Of a DNA stretch of 64,000 nucleotides, positions 22,639 through 35,460 are shown one piece after another. The DNA is taken from NCBI RefSeq assembly GCF_000004195.4, contig NC_030681.2, positions 86,429,539 to 86,493,538 of the forward strand, read 5' to 3'. The notes under the pieces were generated by a model. That model was not told where the DNA came from, ran no database searches, and saw only the letters and a list, made by a program, of their open reading frames with translations. The number at the start of each line of letters is the position of its first letter. Positions within the stretch are counted from its first letter, which is position 1. Source of the stretch: Xenopus tropicalis (lineage: Eukaryota > Chordata > Amphibia > Anura > Pipidae). A program made the position numbers and the translations under genes.

Positions 22639-24725
22639 GAAAGCAAATACAAATAGTATACAACAACAATTATTTGCTTGTTTTTGGTGGCTACAGTTTA
22701 GGGTGGGCCGTTTCAGCACAATAATGCCCCACACACAATGTGAGCTCTGTACATAGCTGATTTGCGAGAATGGAGTGAAAGAAATTGACCTGCACAAAGC
22801 CCTGGCCTCAGTCCAGCTGTGTAACAGTGGGATGAATTAGAACACCACCTGCAAGCCAGGCCTGACCCCCAACATCTGTGCCTAATCCCACTAAAGCTCA
22901 CGGGGCTGAATTACAGCAAATCCAACCAACAATGTTCGGACATCTAGTGAAAAGCCTAGAAGACCAGAGGCAGAAGGGGAAAGCAAATAATCAAAAAACT
23001 ATAACAAAAAAAAAAAACCCCAAACCGAAATATTAGAAACTTTATAACATTCTAAATGTAAACTTACAGGTTAAGTACCCCTTTAATGTCTACAATTTAT
23101 GCTGCTGAGCATATTTACCGTGATTGTCCTTTTATTCAGTTTTTAGAGACATCTTTATAATTGCTTATATGTAGTGACTATTTATGCTTGAACTCCATTT
23201 CTATAGTGGAGCCATGCTGTAGCAGTGTATTCATCACAATGTTCAAAACCCATATATAATGCAGTCACAGGGCTCTGAAGTTTAAAGCCACCCAATATCA
23301 GAAGCTAGGAGGGGAATGCCAACACACAGATTCACTTAATATTAAGTGATGTTGACCTCAGATCATGTGCAAAAGAATGCATTACAAACAAGTGGGTGTC
23401 TAATAGGGTACCCTTGTGCCACCCACTGAATAGAGCAATGTTGGATGTAGTGCTAGGAGAAGCACAGGTAGTTGCACTTTATTCTGAGCAAAAAAACTTT
23501 TCCCTTTGGGCAGAGTGCAAAAACATGGCAGTTTGAAAGGGAAGTGGTGACATCAATTCAATTAGCAGCACCGTTGTAAAGAGAGATTAAAGATGATCAG
23601 AGCATGAGTCACATAGCTGGGGTATTTGGGAAAGTAAGGAAATGGCTAACTTCCTGTCAAGTGTCACAATTAAATATAAAAAAACTGTTACTTATTTGAA
23701 AAATGGAATTCAGCACACAATTTTACTTGAGGTACACTATTAATGGATGCATTTTGGAAAACCGTCTTTCCCCATAAAAACCATATCCCTTTAATTAATA
23801 AATATAACTCTGGCATTGCCTTTATTTTTGCATGTTTTGTACTTGGCATTACTGCAAAATCAGCACAATTCATTGTTTGGAGCAAGTCAAAACTGGGCCA
23901 TGGTTATGCTTTCATAAAAAGTTTAGAATAAGCAACATCTCTATTGAGAAAGTGATGACAGCGTCTGCCTGCTATCATACAGGAACTCATTTACTTGATA
24001 TAAAATGGGAAACTACTGAGACTGCATTTTTATTTTTCTTCTGTGAGTTTTCATCTGTGCTCTATCTACCCATTAAGCTTGCATCTGGCATTTAATAATT
24101 GTGTTCAAGAAAGTCAGAAAGATCTACAAATGAGAATGTGTTTGCAGGTTTTACGCTGCCTTTTGGATTCATTTACTGATTTACACAAATCCTATTAAAA
24201 GAAGCGCAGGCATATTTATTAAAGTGTGAACCGACAGATTATACTATTTACAAAGCTACAAGATAATTTATCCAATTTGTATTCTTATGACATCCAGTAC
24301 TTTTCTAGAAAACACAATAATCCCTATGAATGTTATTAGATTATTACATAGTACATATTTACAAACATAGTATAGTTTGATTTCACAAATTTGAAAAAGA
24401 GATAAGTATAACCCCTTCTCTCAGACTGATTTCCTAATGAGGTGCCATATTTGAAACATAACCTTTATTGTAATAAGTGGATAAAAAAGAAAAAAAAAGT
24501 ACCGTACTAAACCAAAACAAAAATAAACTTTAAAAATACCAGGACTAAATCATGAATACTGGCAGCCAGTAGAATGGCATATGAGTGGTAATAACATCTA
24601 CATGTTATAAATAACTTCCATCATGGTACAAATCAAAATTTTTGGTACCAAAAAACAAACTGATATTAGCCAATCATTGGCATTTAATCAGAAAAATTGA
24701 GCGTTTAGGTGACATGGTGGGGTAA
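22639..24725. other. Intergenic, one MITE fragment
   Basis: 22980-23085 resembles the right part of a TTAA-type MITE (CATTCTAAATGTAAACTTA, then GTACCCCTTTAA). The remainder is unique-looking and has no gene. Confidence 0.4.
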
Positions 24726-25545
24726 TTAAAAGAGAAAGAAAGGTAAAAACTAAGTAAGCTGTATCAGAAAGCTCTATGTAAATACAGCCATAAGCACTCA
24801 CAGAAACGCTGCTCTCACTTCTCTGAAAAATTATTAGTTGTGTCTGTAATTCCTGTGCCAGAGACACGCAGCTTTCTGTTCTCTGCTCTTTCCTGTTCCC
24901 CCCTTCCTCAAGAATGCTAAGAACTCCCTCCCCCCCCTTAGGAATGTGGATCTGAGCCAATCAGCAGGAAGCTGACTCATAGGGGGGAGATTTATGAAAT
25001 CCGAATCCCGAAAGGGAAAAAATCGTATTGAAAACGAAATTTTTGCGACTTTTTTGTCGCCGTCATGATTTTTCGTATTTGTCGCAACTTTTTCATCGCC
25101 ATCGCGACTTTATCGTATTTTGCGTGATCGCCGTCGCGTTTTTATGTATTGAGCGATTGTAAACGGCGGAAAAACCAATCCAATTTTTTCGCGCCGGTGA
25201 CAAAAAAGTCGCGGAACATATGAAAAAGTCGCGCCGGCGACTTAAAAATTGCAAAAATACCGATCATTACGAAAAAACGCATTCAGACGCCTTCGGACCG
25301 TTCATGGATTAGTAAATCTCCCCCATAGTCTTACTAACTGAGCATGTTCACTTGGTCTGGGTGTCTGTGCAGGAGCGAGGCATTATGGGAACTTTTTTTA
25401 CACAGCTAAGCCTTTTTGCTTCCTGTTTGGCTTCAGATCTTCTGAACAGGAGAAATATGGGGAGACTTAAGGGCACTATTGAGACAACTAAAGGTATGCC
25501 TGCAGCTTGAGATTAACTCTTTACTAGCCTTTCCTTCTCCTTTAA
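24726..25545. mobile_element. T2-like TTAA MITE, copy 2, carrying a nested insertion
   Basis: The left end TTAAAAGAGAAAGAAAGG and right end CCTTTCCTTCTCCTTTAA keep TTAA at both sides. Without the insert the sequence parallels 27906-28381 throughout (AATGTGGATCTGAGCCAATC, then CTTACTAACTGAGCATGT). Confidence 0.75.
24983..25324. mobile_element. TTTTTCG-rich MITE, copy 2, nested, with 4-5 bp duplication
   Basis: Ends are GGGGGAGATTTA and TAAATCTCCCCC. The flank ATAG (or CATAG) is repeated on both sides (24979-24982, 25325-25328). The interior has many TTTTTCG, GTCGC and CGAAAAA blocks. The related MITE at 27906 shows the uninterrupted site, which confirms insertion. Confidence 0.8.
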
Positions 25546-26773
25546 GCCTATGGGGATAAGATGGTATCAGAGAGCATGTGACAACATTCTCACATCAATA
25601 ATGAGCCTGCCAAAAATCACTTGGTGGTGAGGGCTGTTATCAGCCACTCATATCTAGTGGTCATTTCATAACAAACGTGTTCCGCATCATACTGTCCCCA
25701 AACGGGTGTTGCAAATGCATGTGTATGTGTTCTGTGCATTTCTGTGAACAGTGCAGAACATGTATTTTATAAAACAACTCGCTGCACCACCTATGAGCAT
25801 CATGAGTACTAAATCAGTCAATAAGTGTAACCATGAACACGCATGACATTAATCAGACACAGAATGGGATTGTATAGTGTTACCATGGGAATGTGTTACA
25901 ATGTGAAGTTTAAGATGAAAAATAAAATATCAAAAATAACCAAACAAATGAATGTTGTGAAAAAGTGATGATGACGTGAGTTTGGGTTAGAGCCAAGTGG
26001 AAGAAGAAAAAGTAAATGGAGGTGAAATATCAGAAAAGATTGCCAAAACCAAAGTTAAAATAAGAATGGACTAATAATCCAAACTGACATCCAACAACTG
26101 AATATGTACAATCAAAAAGATAATATCACTCCTTAATGTGATAACTGATGAAGTCATAAACTATAAAATATCTTGTTAAGTAACAAACACGGCCACAAGC
26201 AGCATTTCACAAAAATGGGTGCAATTATTGCACATATTGATGCCATTTTGACCAAAAACCCCTGACACCTTTTCAGTTGCTTAGTGAATAGTAAAGCCTG
26301 TATCTATTGAATACTAAACCCATCCATAAGAAAAGCCTGTTTAAAAAAGCCTGTTTATGTTTAATTGCTGACCCTTAGGATTACCTGGCATTTCCCTGAG
26401 AACCAAAAGGAAACTGAATTACAACCTATATTTCACTTGTGTACCACTGTCATTTATAGGAAATACCCATGCTTCCTAATACACTCCTATAATCCTACCT
26501 GTACTGTTAGTTTTATAATATTATACCAGGATCGCAAGATTACTGTTAAAATGGCCCCTTACTAGTTATTCTGTATATGCTGAGATGGATGGGCAGCAGG
26601 CCCTGACTGAAAATCAATACATTCTGGCATTATTTGTGCTTGAAATGCCTGATCCCTTAGTGATTCCCAATTCAGACCTGTTGCCAGGGTCAGTCAACTT
26701 GGCAACCAGATAATATTTTCAGTTGCATGCTGGAAATGGGCAGAAAACAATTGCAATCCATTAAAAAACATTG
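25546..26773. other. Intergenic, nothing recognised
   Basis: AT-rich sequence without a protein-like frame or a repeat copy I can pair. Confidence 0.45.
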
Positions 26774-26885
26774 TTACATAGTTACTTAGTTAAGTTGGGT
26801 TGAAAAAAACTCAAAACAACACACAAACCTATACTGACCTATCTAAACACTCACATTCATAAACCATATATACCAGAAAACAATT
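26774..26885 (-). repeat. CR1-type LINE 3' tail, inverted
   Basis: TTAAGTTGGGTTGAAAAAA is the reverse complement of the TTTTTTCAACCCAACTTAA tail seen at 35453. A short insert-like stretch follows. Only the extreme 3' end remains. Confidence 0.55.
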
Positions 26886-27000
26886 GCAATCCATTAAAAA
26901 ACCATAGGAAACACCACAGTGAACATAGTAAAAAGTAAAAAGATGACTTTGTAAAAAAACAAGGCAGTTGAAATTTTGTTCAACGGGGGATAATTAGGGA

Positions 27001-27059
27001 AAGACCCCTTATCCTACCCCCCCAAGCGAGCATTCTGAATAACAGATCCCATACCTGTA
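27001..27059 (-). repeat. TACAGGTATGGGA family terminus fragment
   Basis: GCATTCTGAATAACAGATCC and CATACCTGTA match one end of the family only. Confidence 0.55.
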
Positions 27060-27905
27060 CTACAAGCAAAATGACATGTTTATGTTAAGATGGATCATAA
27101 AGTAAAACTTAAGTTGTGAATAGGTTAAACTGTCAACACAGTTTTCATTTATTTGACAATCTCTGGCAACGTTTAATTAATTAGTGCAGGTTGACCTTAT
27201 TTTAATATTCTCATTTGACGTCAGTGTTTGCTAATCGGTGGAGCAATCTTAGCGATTAACGGAGGGTAATGCAGAATGACATAAAGCAGCTACTCATCTG
27301 AGAGTGAAATTCAATTCACATTGATTGTGATATAATAAAACAAATTAAATAGCAGTTTCTCAATAAGAAGACATCCACAAAGCATCTTTCTTCAGGTCTT
27401 TATCAGTAGAATTACCATTTTCTGTAAAAATTATCTTCAAGCAGCAGGAACAATATAGGAAAAATAGACAGCAGACAGGTAATGGGCTGTAATATAGTTC
27501 AAAGCGCTTGGTTATAGATAATATATGTTAAAATAAACAGCAAGTGAGAAAAGGTATAAACTTTGTGAACACTGCCTCTCTTCAGTTTAGCTGTTACATT
27601 ATAATGGCAACAATAGAGAGGGAGGGAGGAAGGAGGGAAAGGAAGGAAGGATAGTTCAAAAGAGAAATGAGAGAAAAAACATAGAAAATGCTTTAGCTTT
27701 AAAATACTGTATTATTTCAGAGGAGTCTTTTTTGACATTTGCCTCAAACAGCCCACACCATTCGATTCTGTGGGCAATAGAAGCAGAGGTGTGTTAGAGA
27801 AGTGGAACAGAAAATAAATGTATATATACCAGTGCTGCTGCTATGAAGTCAATATATGAAACAAGGACATAAGGAAGTGGGTGCTGCCCCAATGTTATAT
27901 TGAAT
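27060..27905. other. Unique intergenic sequence with purine tract
   Basis: 27170-27410 is repeat-free with ATTA-rich motifs and could be conserved non-coding DNA (unproven). 27610-27651 is a purine-only GGGA/GGAA tract. Confidence 0.3.
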
Positions 27906-28381
27906 TTAAAGGAGAAAGAAAGGTAAAACGTAAGTAAGCTTTATCAGAAAGGTCTATGTAAATACAGCCACAAGCACTCACAGTAATGCTGCACTGACTT
28001 CTCTGTCAAAAGGTTTGCTGTGTCTGTTTTCCTGTGCCAGAGACACACAGCTCTCTGTTCTCTCCCCTCTCCTGCTCCCCCCTCTTTCAAGAATGCTACG
28101 AACTTACTCCCCCCCCCCTTAGGAATGTGGATCTGAGCCAATCAGCAGGAAGCTTCCTCATAGTCTTACTAACTGAGCATGTACACCGGTCTTGGTCTTG
28201 GCGCAGGAGTGAGGCATTATGGGAACTTTCTTTACAGAGCTCAAAATTTTTTTTTCCTATGAGGCTTCTGATCATAGGAAAAGAGGAGAAATATGGGGAG
28301 ACTTAAGGGCACTATTGAGAGAACTAAAATTATGCCTGCAGCTTGAGATTAACTCTTTATTAGCCTTTCCTTCTCCTTTAA
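27906..28381. mobile_element. T2-like TTAA MITE, copy 3 (intact, empty site for the nested insertion)
   Basis: TTAAAGGAGAAAGAAAGG to CCTTTCCTTCTCCTTTAA, with both TTAA sites present and no internal insertion. It contains TCCTCATAGTCTTAC, the uninterrupted counterpart of the insertion point at 24979. About 476 bp. Confidence 0.8.
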
Positions 28382-28736
28382 AGGATCTGGTGCCTGACAT
28401 TATAAAGAGATACTATGAGCTGTTATCACAGAGAGGTTTTACTGGTGCCCTACTTGTTCCATATACCATCATTAAATGTATTTATACATGACAAATTTGC
28501 ATTCCTTTTGCTCTGACAATTAAATTGCTAAAGACAGAATGGGCTGCCATATTTCAGTTTGTAAGCCAAGTGGGAGACTCCTCAGAGTCATTGATTTTTT
28601 AGTCATTTGCCATTGTTGGTTACAGATATAAAGAGGTCTCTGTTGTTAAATTGTTATTTTACATAATGAAATTAAACTTTTTATAGAAGTGAGGCCAGAG
28701 ACATACAGGTCACTATGGACGTTTTAAATGTCATTA

Positions 28737-29063
28737 TACAGGTATAGGACCCATTATCCAGAATGCTCGGGACCAAGGGTATTCCGGAAAAGGGGTCTTT
28801 CTGTAATTTGGATCTCCATACCTCAAGTCTGCTAAAAAATCAATAAACCATTAATCAAACCCAATATTGTTTTGCATCCAATAAGGATTAAATTTATCTT
28901 AGTTGGGATCAAGTACAAGGTACTGTTTTATAATTACAGAGAAAGGAAATCAATCTTAAAAATCTGAATTATTTGATTAAAATGGAGTCTATGGGAGACA
29001 GGCTTTCCGTAATTCAGAGCTTTCTGGATAATGGGTTTCCAGATAAGGGATCCCATACCTGTA
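28737..29063 (+). repeat. TACAGGTATGGGA family, full-length copy
   Basis: Begins TACAGGTATAGGACCCATTA and ends GGGATCCCATACCTGTA. Interior landmarks are GAATGCTCGGGACC, TGTAATTTGGATCTCCATA, TTAGTTGGGATCAAGTACAA and GGAGTCTATGGGAGA. At 327 bp it is the best reference copy in the window. Confidence 0.8.
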
Positions 29064-30125
29064 CAAATATTCATATGTTCTGTGAGTGCATATTTCTGCA
29101 GCGGTGTTCACTTGTATGCAGCCATGGACTGCACCCAGGCAAGCTTTCAGCTGGAGATGTGAGTGTTGTACTGACCTAAATATTGACTAAATAGTGACTG
29201 TATGTTCATAGGAAAATCAACCTTAAAGGCACACGAAAGTAAAAAATTCTTTTCTCTCCACTAGGTGCTCCAACACTGCAGTCTTTATGTGAGATAGTGA
29301 AATATCTTTCAGTCCAAACATACTGTAGATAGATAGATAGATAGATACTGTAGATAGATGATAGATAGATAGATGTGTTGCTCCCCAACTCTTTTTACAT
29401 TTAAATGTGGCGTATGGGTAAAAAAAGGTCAGGGATCATTGAGTTAAATAATGGATATCTCCATGACACAGTAAGAAAGAAGATTTCACATGGATTCCAA
29501 ATTATGTCTACTGGTCTGTGATATTTATGGCAAGTAGAATGCAAAGTTAGCAAAATTCTCCGATCTACGACAAGAAAAAGCACTAGACTCTCCATTTTCT
29601 AAAGAGTATGAAATATTCTGGCACTATCGGTAGAGAAGTAGAAGCTTATTTATCAATTTGTGGCATATAACCAATAGAGCACAACTCATCCTATCATAAA
29701 TATTGGAGAAAGAAAGCCTTTTTTATTGTTATTTGAACGGGTATTCATACTCCTTTAGGTTAGGAACATTGTCCGAAAACATTTCTTTGGCAGAAGAGAT
29801 ATAATAGGAAGCTCTGACAGCATGTCCGGCCAATGTAACACAGAGATGCTGTGATGGGATCATTATCTCATTCTGACTGACAAGAGTCAAGAAGCTTTTT
29901 GTAAAAGTGAATGAAATATGAGTTTTTGGTTTCTCTGATAAAATGACCTTTCATAATAATGTTATAACATTAAGTGCAGCAATTAAATGCTCTACAAAAG
30001 TTAGTAAATTATTGCCCACTGCAATTCTTGTGTGATACAGAGAATCCTTTCCGGGCCACAGTGTGTTAAGTGATATAACTCCCTACTGAATTGCAAAGAC
30101 TGAGGATGAAGTGCTTTTTTCTACA
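29064..30125. other. Intergenic with GATA microsatellite
   Basis: 29327-29374 is an imperfect (GATA)n run. 29740-30080 is repeat-free and may be conserved non-coding DNA, which I cannot verify. No gene seen. Confidence 0.4.
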
Positions 30126-30333
30126 CTAAGGGGCAGATTTTTCTAAATGTGAGATTAGAACTCACCAAAGACAAATTCACACATGTTCTATTCATCCCTA
30201 TGAGATTTCTAGAAGTATAATTACCTTTCACTCATTAATAAATATGCTTCTAAAAATCCCAATGAAATGAATAGAAAGTGAGTCAATTTTTCTGTGGCAA
30301 GTTCTAAACTCATACTTTGCTAAGTCTGCCCCT
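30126..30333. mobile_element. 208-bp palindromic MITE
   Basis: Ends TAAGGGGCAGATTT and CTAAGTCTGCCCCTTA are inverted, with arms TGTGAGATTAGAACTC and GTTCTAAACTCATA. It is a sister of 8535-8741. Confidence 0.6.
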
Positions 30334-33300
30334 TAATATTGTGTAAGGATAGTGAAGACTACCACTCCTGACATAGAGAGGCAGAAATAACCCTATTTGG
30401 GTATATCAGCCTGCATCTGTAAATTATAATTCAATATGTTCACATTCAAGTTGATAACATTGCTGCAATTACAAAGTACTTCTCTATGTAAGATGTTCAT
30501 CTCCACATGCAATATACAAGTGTCCCACATTTAATAAGGCTTGCTGCTAATGCAATGCCTCTGCCATAAAAATGGTTTCATTTGACTTATATTAGTAGCA
30601 ATAAACAACCTTTTTTTTTTACCATGTATGGATTTGTGGGGAACATTTTCACAAAACCACTTCAAAATTTTGCTGCAAAATTTTTTTGCCACAAGAAAAC
30701 TGCATAGACTAATGTTTTTTTCTCTGTATTTTTTTTTTCCACATTCAAAACACAAACATAGTGCTCACAGAAAGCCCGAGCATATATAAAAGGTATGGAA
30801 TTGTGCCTTCATGCAAGTAATAACGGGTAAATCTAAAAAAAAAAAATCAAAAAAGTAGTTACGATATGTGGAACAAAGTTGCTTGTATATTTAAAATGCA
30901 CTGTGGTATTACCTCCTAGAAGTCGTATATACTTCATTCCTTTTCGCTTCTTCCCTTAGCCTTTCTTTTGGCTTTCCTTTGAGACTTACCTACTGTTACC
31001 CTTTCCCAGAAATATTGGAGCCAGCCCAGGGAAATGAAGATACTGGGTGTATCCCTATTGTTTCTATTATTTATGGCCCTGCAATTCAGCATAATAAGCA
31101 TTCCACACAAACCAATCTTCTTCTACCATTAATGACGTGCCATGAGATAGGGCTGTTGGACCAATGTTTTTCACACATAAAAAGTAACCTAAAAAAAGTT
31201 GTTTCAGAAAGAGTTGAAAAAAACAAAACAAAACTCCCATACACTCCCATAGACAAGAAAAGTCCCCATGAAAAGGAAAAGAAAGTTGCTGCAAAAAGAG
31301 TGGTCGCTAAAATCTGCCCATTGATTTCAATGCTATTCACAATTCTTCCCTGTTTAACAAATTTCTAGGCAGATTCACTTCTCACTATACATATATATTA
31401 GCATTAACACAATCTAAATATTAGATTATGTTTGTGTTTGTAACACAATAAATGCTAAAAAGGAATGTATATCTTATTTATGTATATTACAAATATACAG
31501 CAGCAAAAGGAATAATACACAAGAAAGTTCAAGTACCCATAATGAATATATATGCTGCTGAGCAATGTACGGTTGATATACCAAGATCCACTCAAACACC
31601 CAAAACATGTAACTGTTGTGACATTATATTTAATACCAGGGAGTCAGAGGGTTCCTTCATTTTATGCAAATTGTTTAAATATTAATATGTGTTCAATCTA
31701 AAAGTGTGTAGGGGGGTGGGCGAGTTGATACTTTGTTCCTTATATAGGGTTGTGTTAGCGTTAAGAAACGTTAATATAGTATTTAATAGTTTTGGAATGG
31801 CCACTAGTAGCGCCAAGTAAGTTTCAATCTTGCACTATATCCCCAGCCACTAGAGGGGGATAGCATGTAATGGGTATGAAAGGGATTGACACAATTCAGG
31901 GTTCATTCTAGCGCCGGCGGGCTTCAGATAGTGAGGATAGTTAGAATGGGTAGCAGACACCCTAACTAGTAGGTAGAGGCTTGGAAGCCATGGTTCCGAG
32001 AGGAAGAGTAGGGACCAGAGAGAGCAGCCTTTATCAGGAAACAGGAATGCCTATTGAGAGTAGGGCAGAGGGCTACTAGGAGAGTACCAGACTGCTAGGA
32101 CTGGAAGATGATACGGAATTCCCTGTGGGTGAGACTGGTCCAGGGAATGTTGGGGAATGTGATTGTACTATTGGAATTGTGTGCCTTTGATGTGACCTTA
32201 TTGAATGTAAGTGTTCACAATGGTTATTTAAGTCTGCAAACCTGCCTGGGTGTGAATCGTAGTGTATACATGTGCTACAAGTGTTGGATTTACAAATGGT
32301 GACTTTATTGTTTTTATTGTTCTTAAGGGGATCCCTTTCTGGAAACCCAAAATATTTGTTTGGCAGACAGTTCTCTGTGCATTAATTGTTTGTTTTGCTC
32401 TAAAAGTGGGTACATATGCTTATCTGGATAGACTGTCAAGCTGAAGTAAGATGAATTCATCTGAAGGGTAAACATTTGGGATGTAGTATTTTTTGTGATT
32501 ATAATAATGGAAAGCATTTCAGAAATGGAACAAATGAAGGCTTTAGTTTGCTTGCTGAAGGTCATACATGCACAGCTGAAACCAAGGCTGAATGGTGCAC
32601 ACCAATCCTGTGTGTCTCTTTTCTGTTAGGTTCTTTGTTGGATGCCATTGTTAGCTTTTCTATCCATGGGAACAATACAACAGGATGGGACCCTAGAATT
32701 CTCTCAAATCACTGGTGGGCATGCATTCTGCAAATAACAACTATAGTTCTGTTCTTTCATATATATTTGTCTTGGTTTCTTTCCCATAGTGTTTCATATC
32801 AATGCCTCTGTTCTGCTTCAAGCAGCCATTTAGTCTTTTTACTACCTGTCTCCTTACTATGCCAGAAAAAAAATGGAATAATGTTCTGTTACAATAGGTA
32901 AAGGGATTTAGGGATAGGGTAAAAGATTTAGATTCTATATCCTCCAAACTCTTTCCCATTATGTGTCCAAGCTAAAATGATATAGAAATAAATACAATGC
33001 ATTTAGATTCTAAAGTCTACAAAGTGAAAAGCTCTTTCCCTGAAAAAACTGATGCTTATGAAATGCATTAAATACAGTTTTAATAACCACATATTCAAAG
33101 ACCATTCATGAAGAAGACACCAGAGCCCACATGTGCATTTTCAAAAGTATTGAGCATTATAGTGAGAAATCCATTTTATTCTTTATGCAGAGAGGTAAGG
33201 TCAGTCAAACTCGTTCCATAGACATTAATATGAAACCAATGCAGGATAATTAAGTGGCAGCCATAATTTGGCTGTATCAATTGTAAAGGGTGATTTCTTT

Positions 33301-34150
33301 CAAACAGTCTGGCAGGTGTGTGTTTCCATTTGAGGCTTGTTAAGTTCTGGCACTTCATTGCCCAGATGCTGTTATTAAGTCGAAAGCCTTTCACAAGTGC
33401 TATGGAACATGCCTTAGCTTAGACTATACAAGCTATCCCCGCGGAGGGGTCTTTTTCTTATATTGTAATGTTCACACCAGGGTATGCTTGATAATTACTA
33501 ATATAGTATTCCAGTTAACAACTATTTCACTTCTGTTATTTTCCCTTTTTCTTATGACGTGACTCAGCAAATCCTTTAATAAGCTTCCTACTGAGAAACC
33601 AGACCGTATGCATGATTGGTTTCTGCTGGAGTGGCAAGCAACTCATTACCCTAATATCTCCACCAGGCTTTATGTAGCCTGAACCGATTCAATCAGTGCA
33701 AGGCATTTATTAATGCTAAAAGCAGAAAATGAATGAATGAACTCTATGCTTTCCATTTAAAGTGGCTGAGAGTTCCAGATTCAGAATGTTAGGACATTCT
33801 AACATTTAGATACCTGATGCCAATTAAAACACTACACTGCCTGAACCCAATGACCTGAACCAGATGGTAATTGAACAGAGCAATGTCATTTCTAGGAGCA
33901 TTCAGTGCAGTTGTTGAGATATAGTTGTTATATTAATACAAATAGTGGCACAAAAATGTATATAATCTGAAAAAATGTAATAAATAAAATAAATAGTCCA
34001 CAAATAGAAACTTCAATTCCAAATATGAATGGTAAATGGAAGGAAAGCCTCTCAACAATGACTTCCAGGTCTCTCAACCAACAAGCATCACAAATGGAGA
34101 AGTAGAACTCTTAATGCACATGGCAGTTTTTGCCAGAAAGTTCAGCTTTA
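30334..34150. other. Intergenic, no gene recognised
   Basis: 31690-32330 is GC-richer (GCGCCGGCGGGCTTC near 31911, CCTTATATAGGG near 31740) and could be a decayed long terminal repeat, but I found no paired ends. 30640-31350 holds fragments with CACAAGAAAA and CCCCATGAAAAGG motifs of an unplaced repeat. 33555-33569 reads TGACGTGACTCAGCA, an AP-1/MARE-like site. The short frames are not convincing. Confidence 0.35.
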
Positions 34151-35460
34151 GAAACAGGAGAGGGTTACTACTACTTGGAGTAAGGTTCTCAGTGGGGTCC
34201 CTCAGGGTTCTGTACTGGGTCCACTTTTGTTTAACTTGTTTATAAATGACTTAGGGGAGGGTATAATAAGTAATGTATCAGTGTTTGCAGATGACACAAA
34301 ACTCTGCAGACCAGTCAATTCTATCCAGGATGTGACATCCTTGCAGCAGGATCTTGACCAACTGGCAATCTGGGCAGCTAAGTGGCAGATGAGATTTAAT
34401 GTGGATAAATGTAAGGTCATGCACCTGGGATGTAAAAATATGCAAGCCACTTATACCCTTAATGGGACTGCACTAGGCAAATCCATAATGGAGATGGACC
34501 TTGGAGTCCTTGTAGATAATAAACTTGGCTGTAGCAAGCAATGCCAGGCAGCAGCTGCAAGGGCAAACAAGGTTTTGAGCTGTATTACAAGGGGTATAGA
34601 TTCACGGGAGGAGGGGGTTATTCTTCCCCTTTACAGAGCGCTGGTAAGGCCCCATCTAGAATATGCTGTTCAGTTCTGGTCTCCAGTGCTCAAACGGGAC
34701 ATTATTGAATTAGAGAAGGTCCAGAGAAGGGCAACTAAGCTGGTAAATGGTATGGAAAGTCTCAGTTATGAAGAAAGACTGGCCAAGTTGGGTCTGTTTA
34801 CACTGGAGAAGAGGCGCTTAAGGGGTGACATGATAACTATGTATAAATATATAAAGGGATCATATAATAACCTTTCTAATGCTTTATTTACCAGTAGGTC
34901 CTTCCAACGGACACGAGGGCACCCACTCTGTTTAGAAGAAGGGAGGTTCCGTTTAAATATTCGGAAAGGATTTTTTACAGTGAGAGCTGTGAAGTTCTGG
35001 AATTCCCTCCCCGAATCAGTCGTGCTGGCTGATACATTATATAGCTTTAAGAAGGGGCTGGATGGATTCTTAGCAAGTGAGGGAATACAGGGTTATGGGA
35101 GATAGCTCTCAGTACAAGTGAGGGAATACAGGGTTATGGGAGATAGCTCTCAGTACAAGTGAGGGAATACAGGGTTATGGGAGATAGCTCTCAGTACAAG
35201 TGAGGGAATACAGGGTTATGGGAGATAGCTCTCAGTACAAGTGAGGGAATACAGGGTTATGGGGGAAAGCTCTTAGTACAAGTTGATCCAGGGACTGGTT
35301 CCGATTGCCATCTTGGAGTCAGGAAGGAATTTTTTCCCCTCTGCGGCAAATTAGAGAGGCTTCAGATGGGGTTTTTTGCCTTCCTCTGGATCAACTAGTA
35401 GTTAGGCAGGTTATATATAGGCATTATGGTTGAACGTGATGGACGTATGTCTTTTTTCAA
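34150..35460 (+). mobile_element. CR1-type LINE, 5'-truncated (reverse transcriptase C-terminal half plus 3' tail)
   Basis: The frame reads W-S-K-V-L-S-G-V-P-Q-G-S-V-L-G-P, then F-I-N-D-L and the catalytic F-A-D-D-T. This is the reverse transcriptase palm core of non-LTR elements. It continues open to TAG at 35103-35105, with L-V-R-P-H-L-E-Y-A-V-Q-F-W near the C-terminal side, typical of the CR1 clade. The upstream endonuclease and fingers are missing, as expected from 5' truncation during target-primed insertion. The 3' UTR (GATCCAGGGACTGGTTCCG, GGCAGGTTATATATAGGC) ends in TTTTTTCAACCCAACTTAA. The open frame without stops over about 310 codons suggests a fairly young copy. Confidence 0.85.
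35077..35281 (+). repeat. 41-bp tandem array, five units, across the LINE stop codon
   Basis: Unit begins GTGAGGGAATACAGGGTTAT and ends CAGTACAA. Starts are at 35077, 35118, 35159, 35200 and 35241. The first four units are nearly identical and the last carries several changes. The first unit contains the last codons and TAG of the reverse transcriptase frame. Confidence 0.9.

Noticed and set aside
29327..29374. Possible CRISPR-like periodicity
   Set aside because: It is a GATA microsatellite in a eukaryotic genome; there are no spacers.
32476..32901. 141-codon frame
   Set aside because: Hydrophobic stretches come from T-rich DNA. No motif, no Kozak-like start or splice evidence was seen.
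35077..35281. Reading the 41-bp array as a satellite independent of the LINE
   Set aside because: The first unit is contiguous with the reverse transcriptase C-terminus, so it is an internal expansion.
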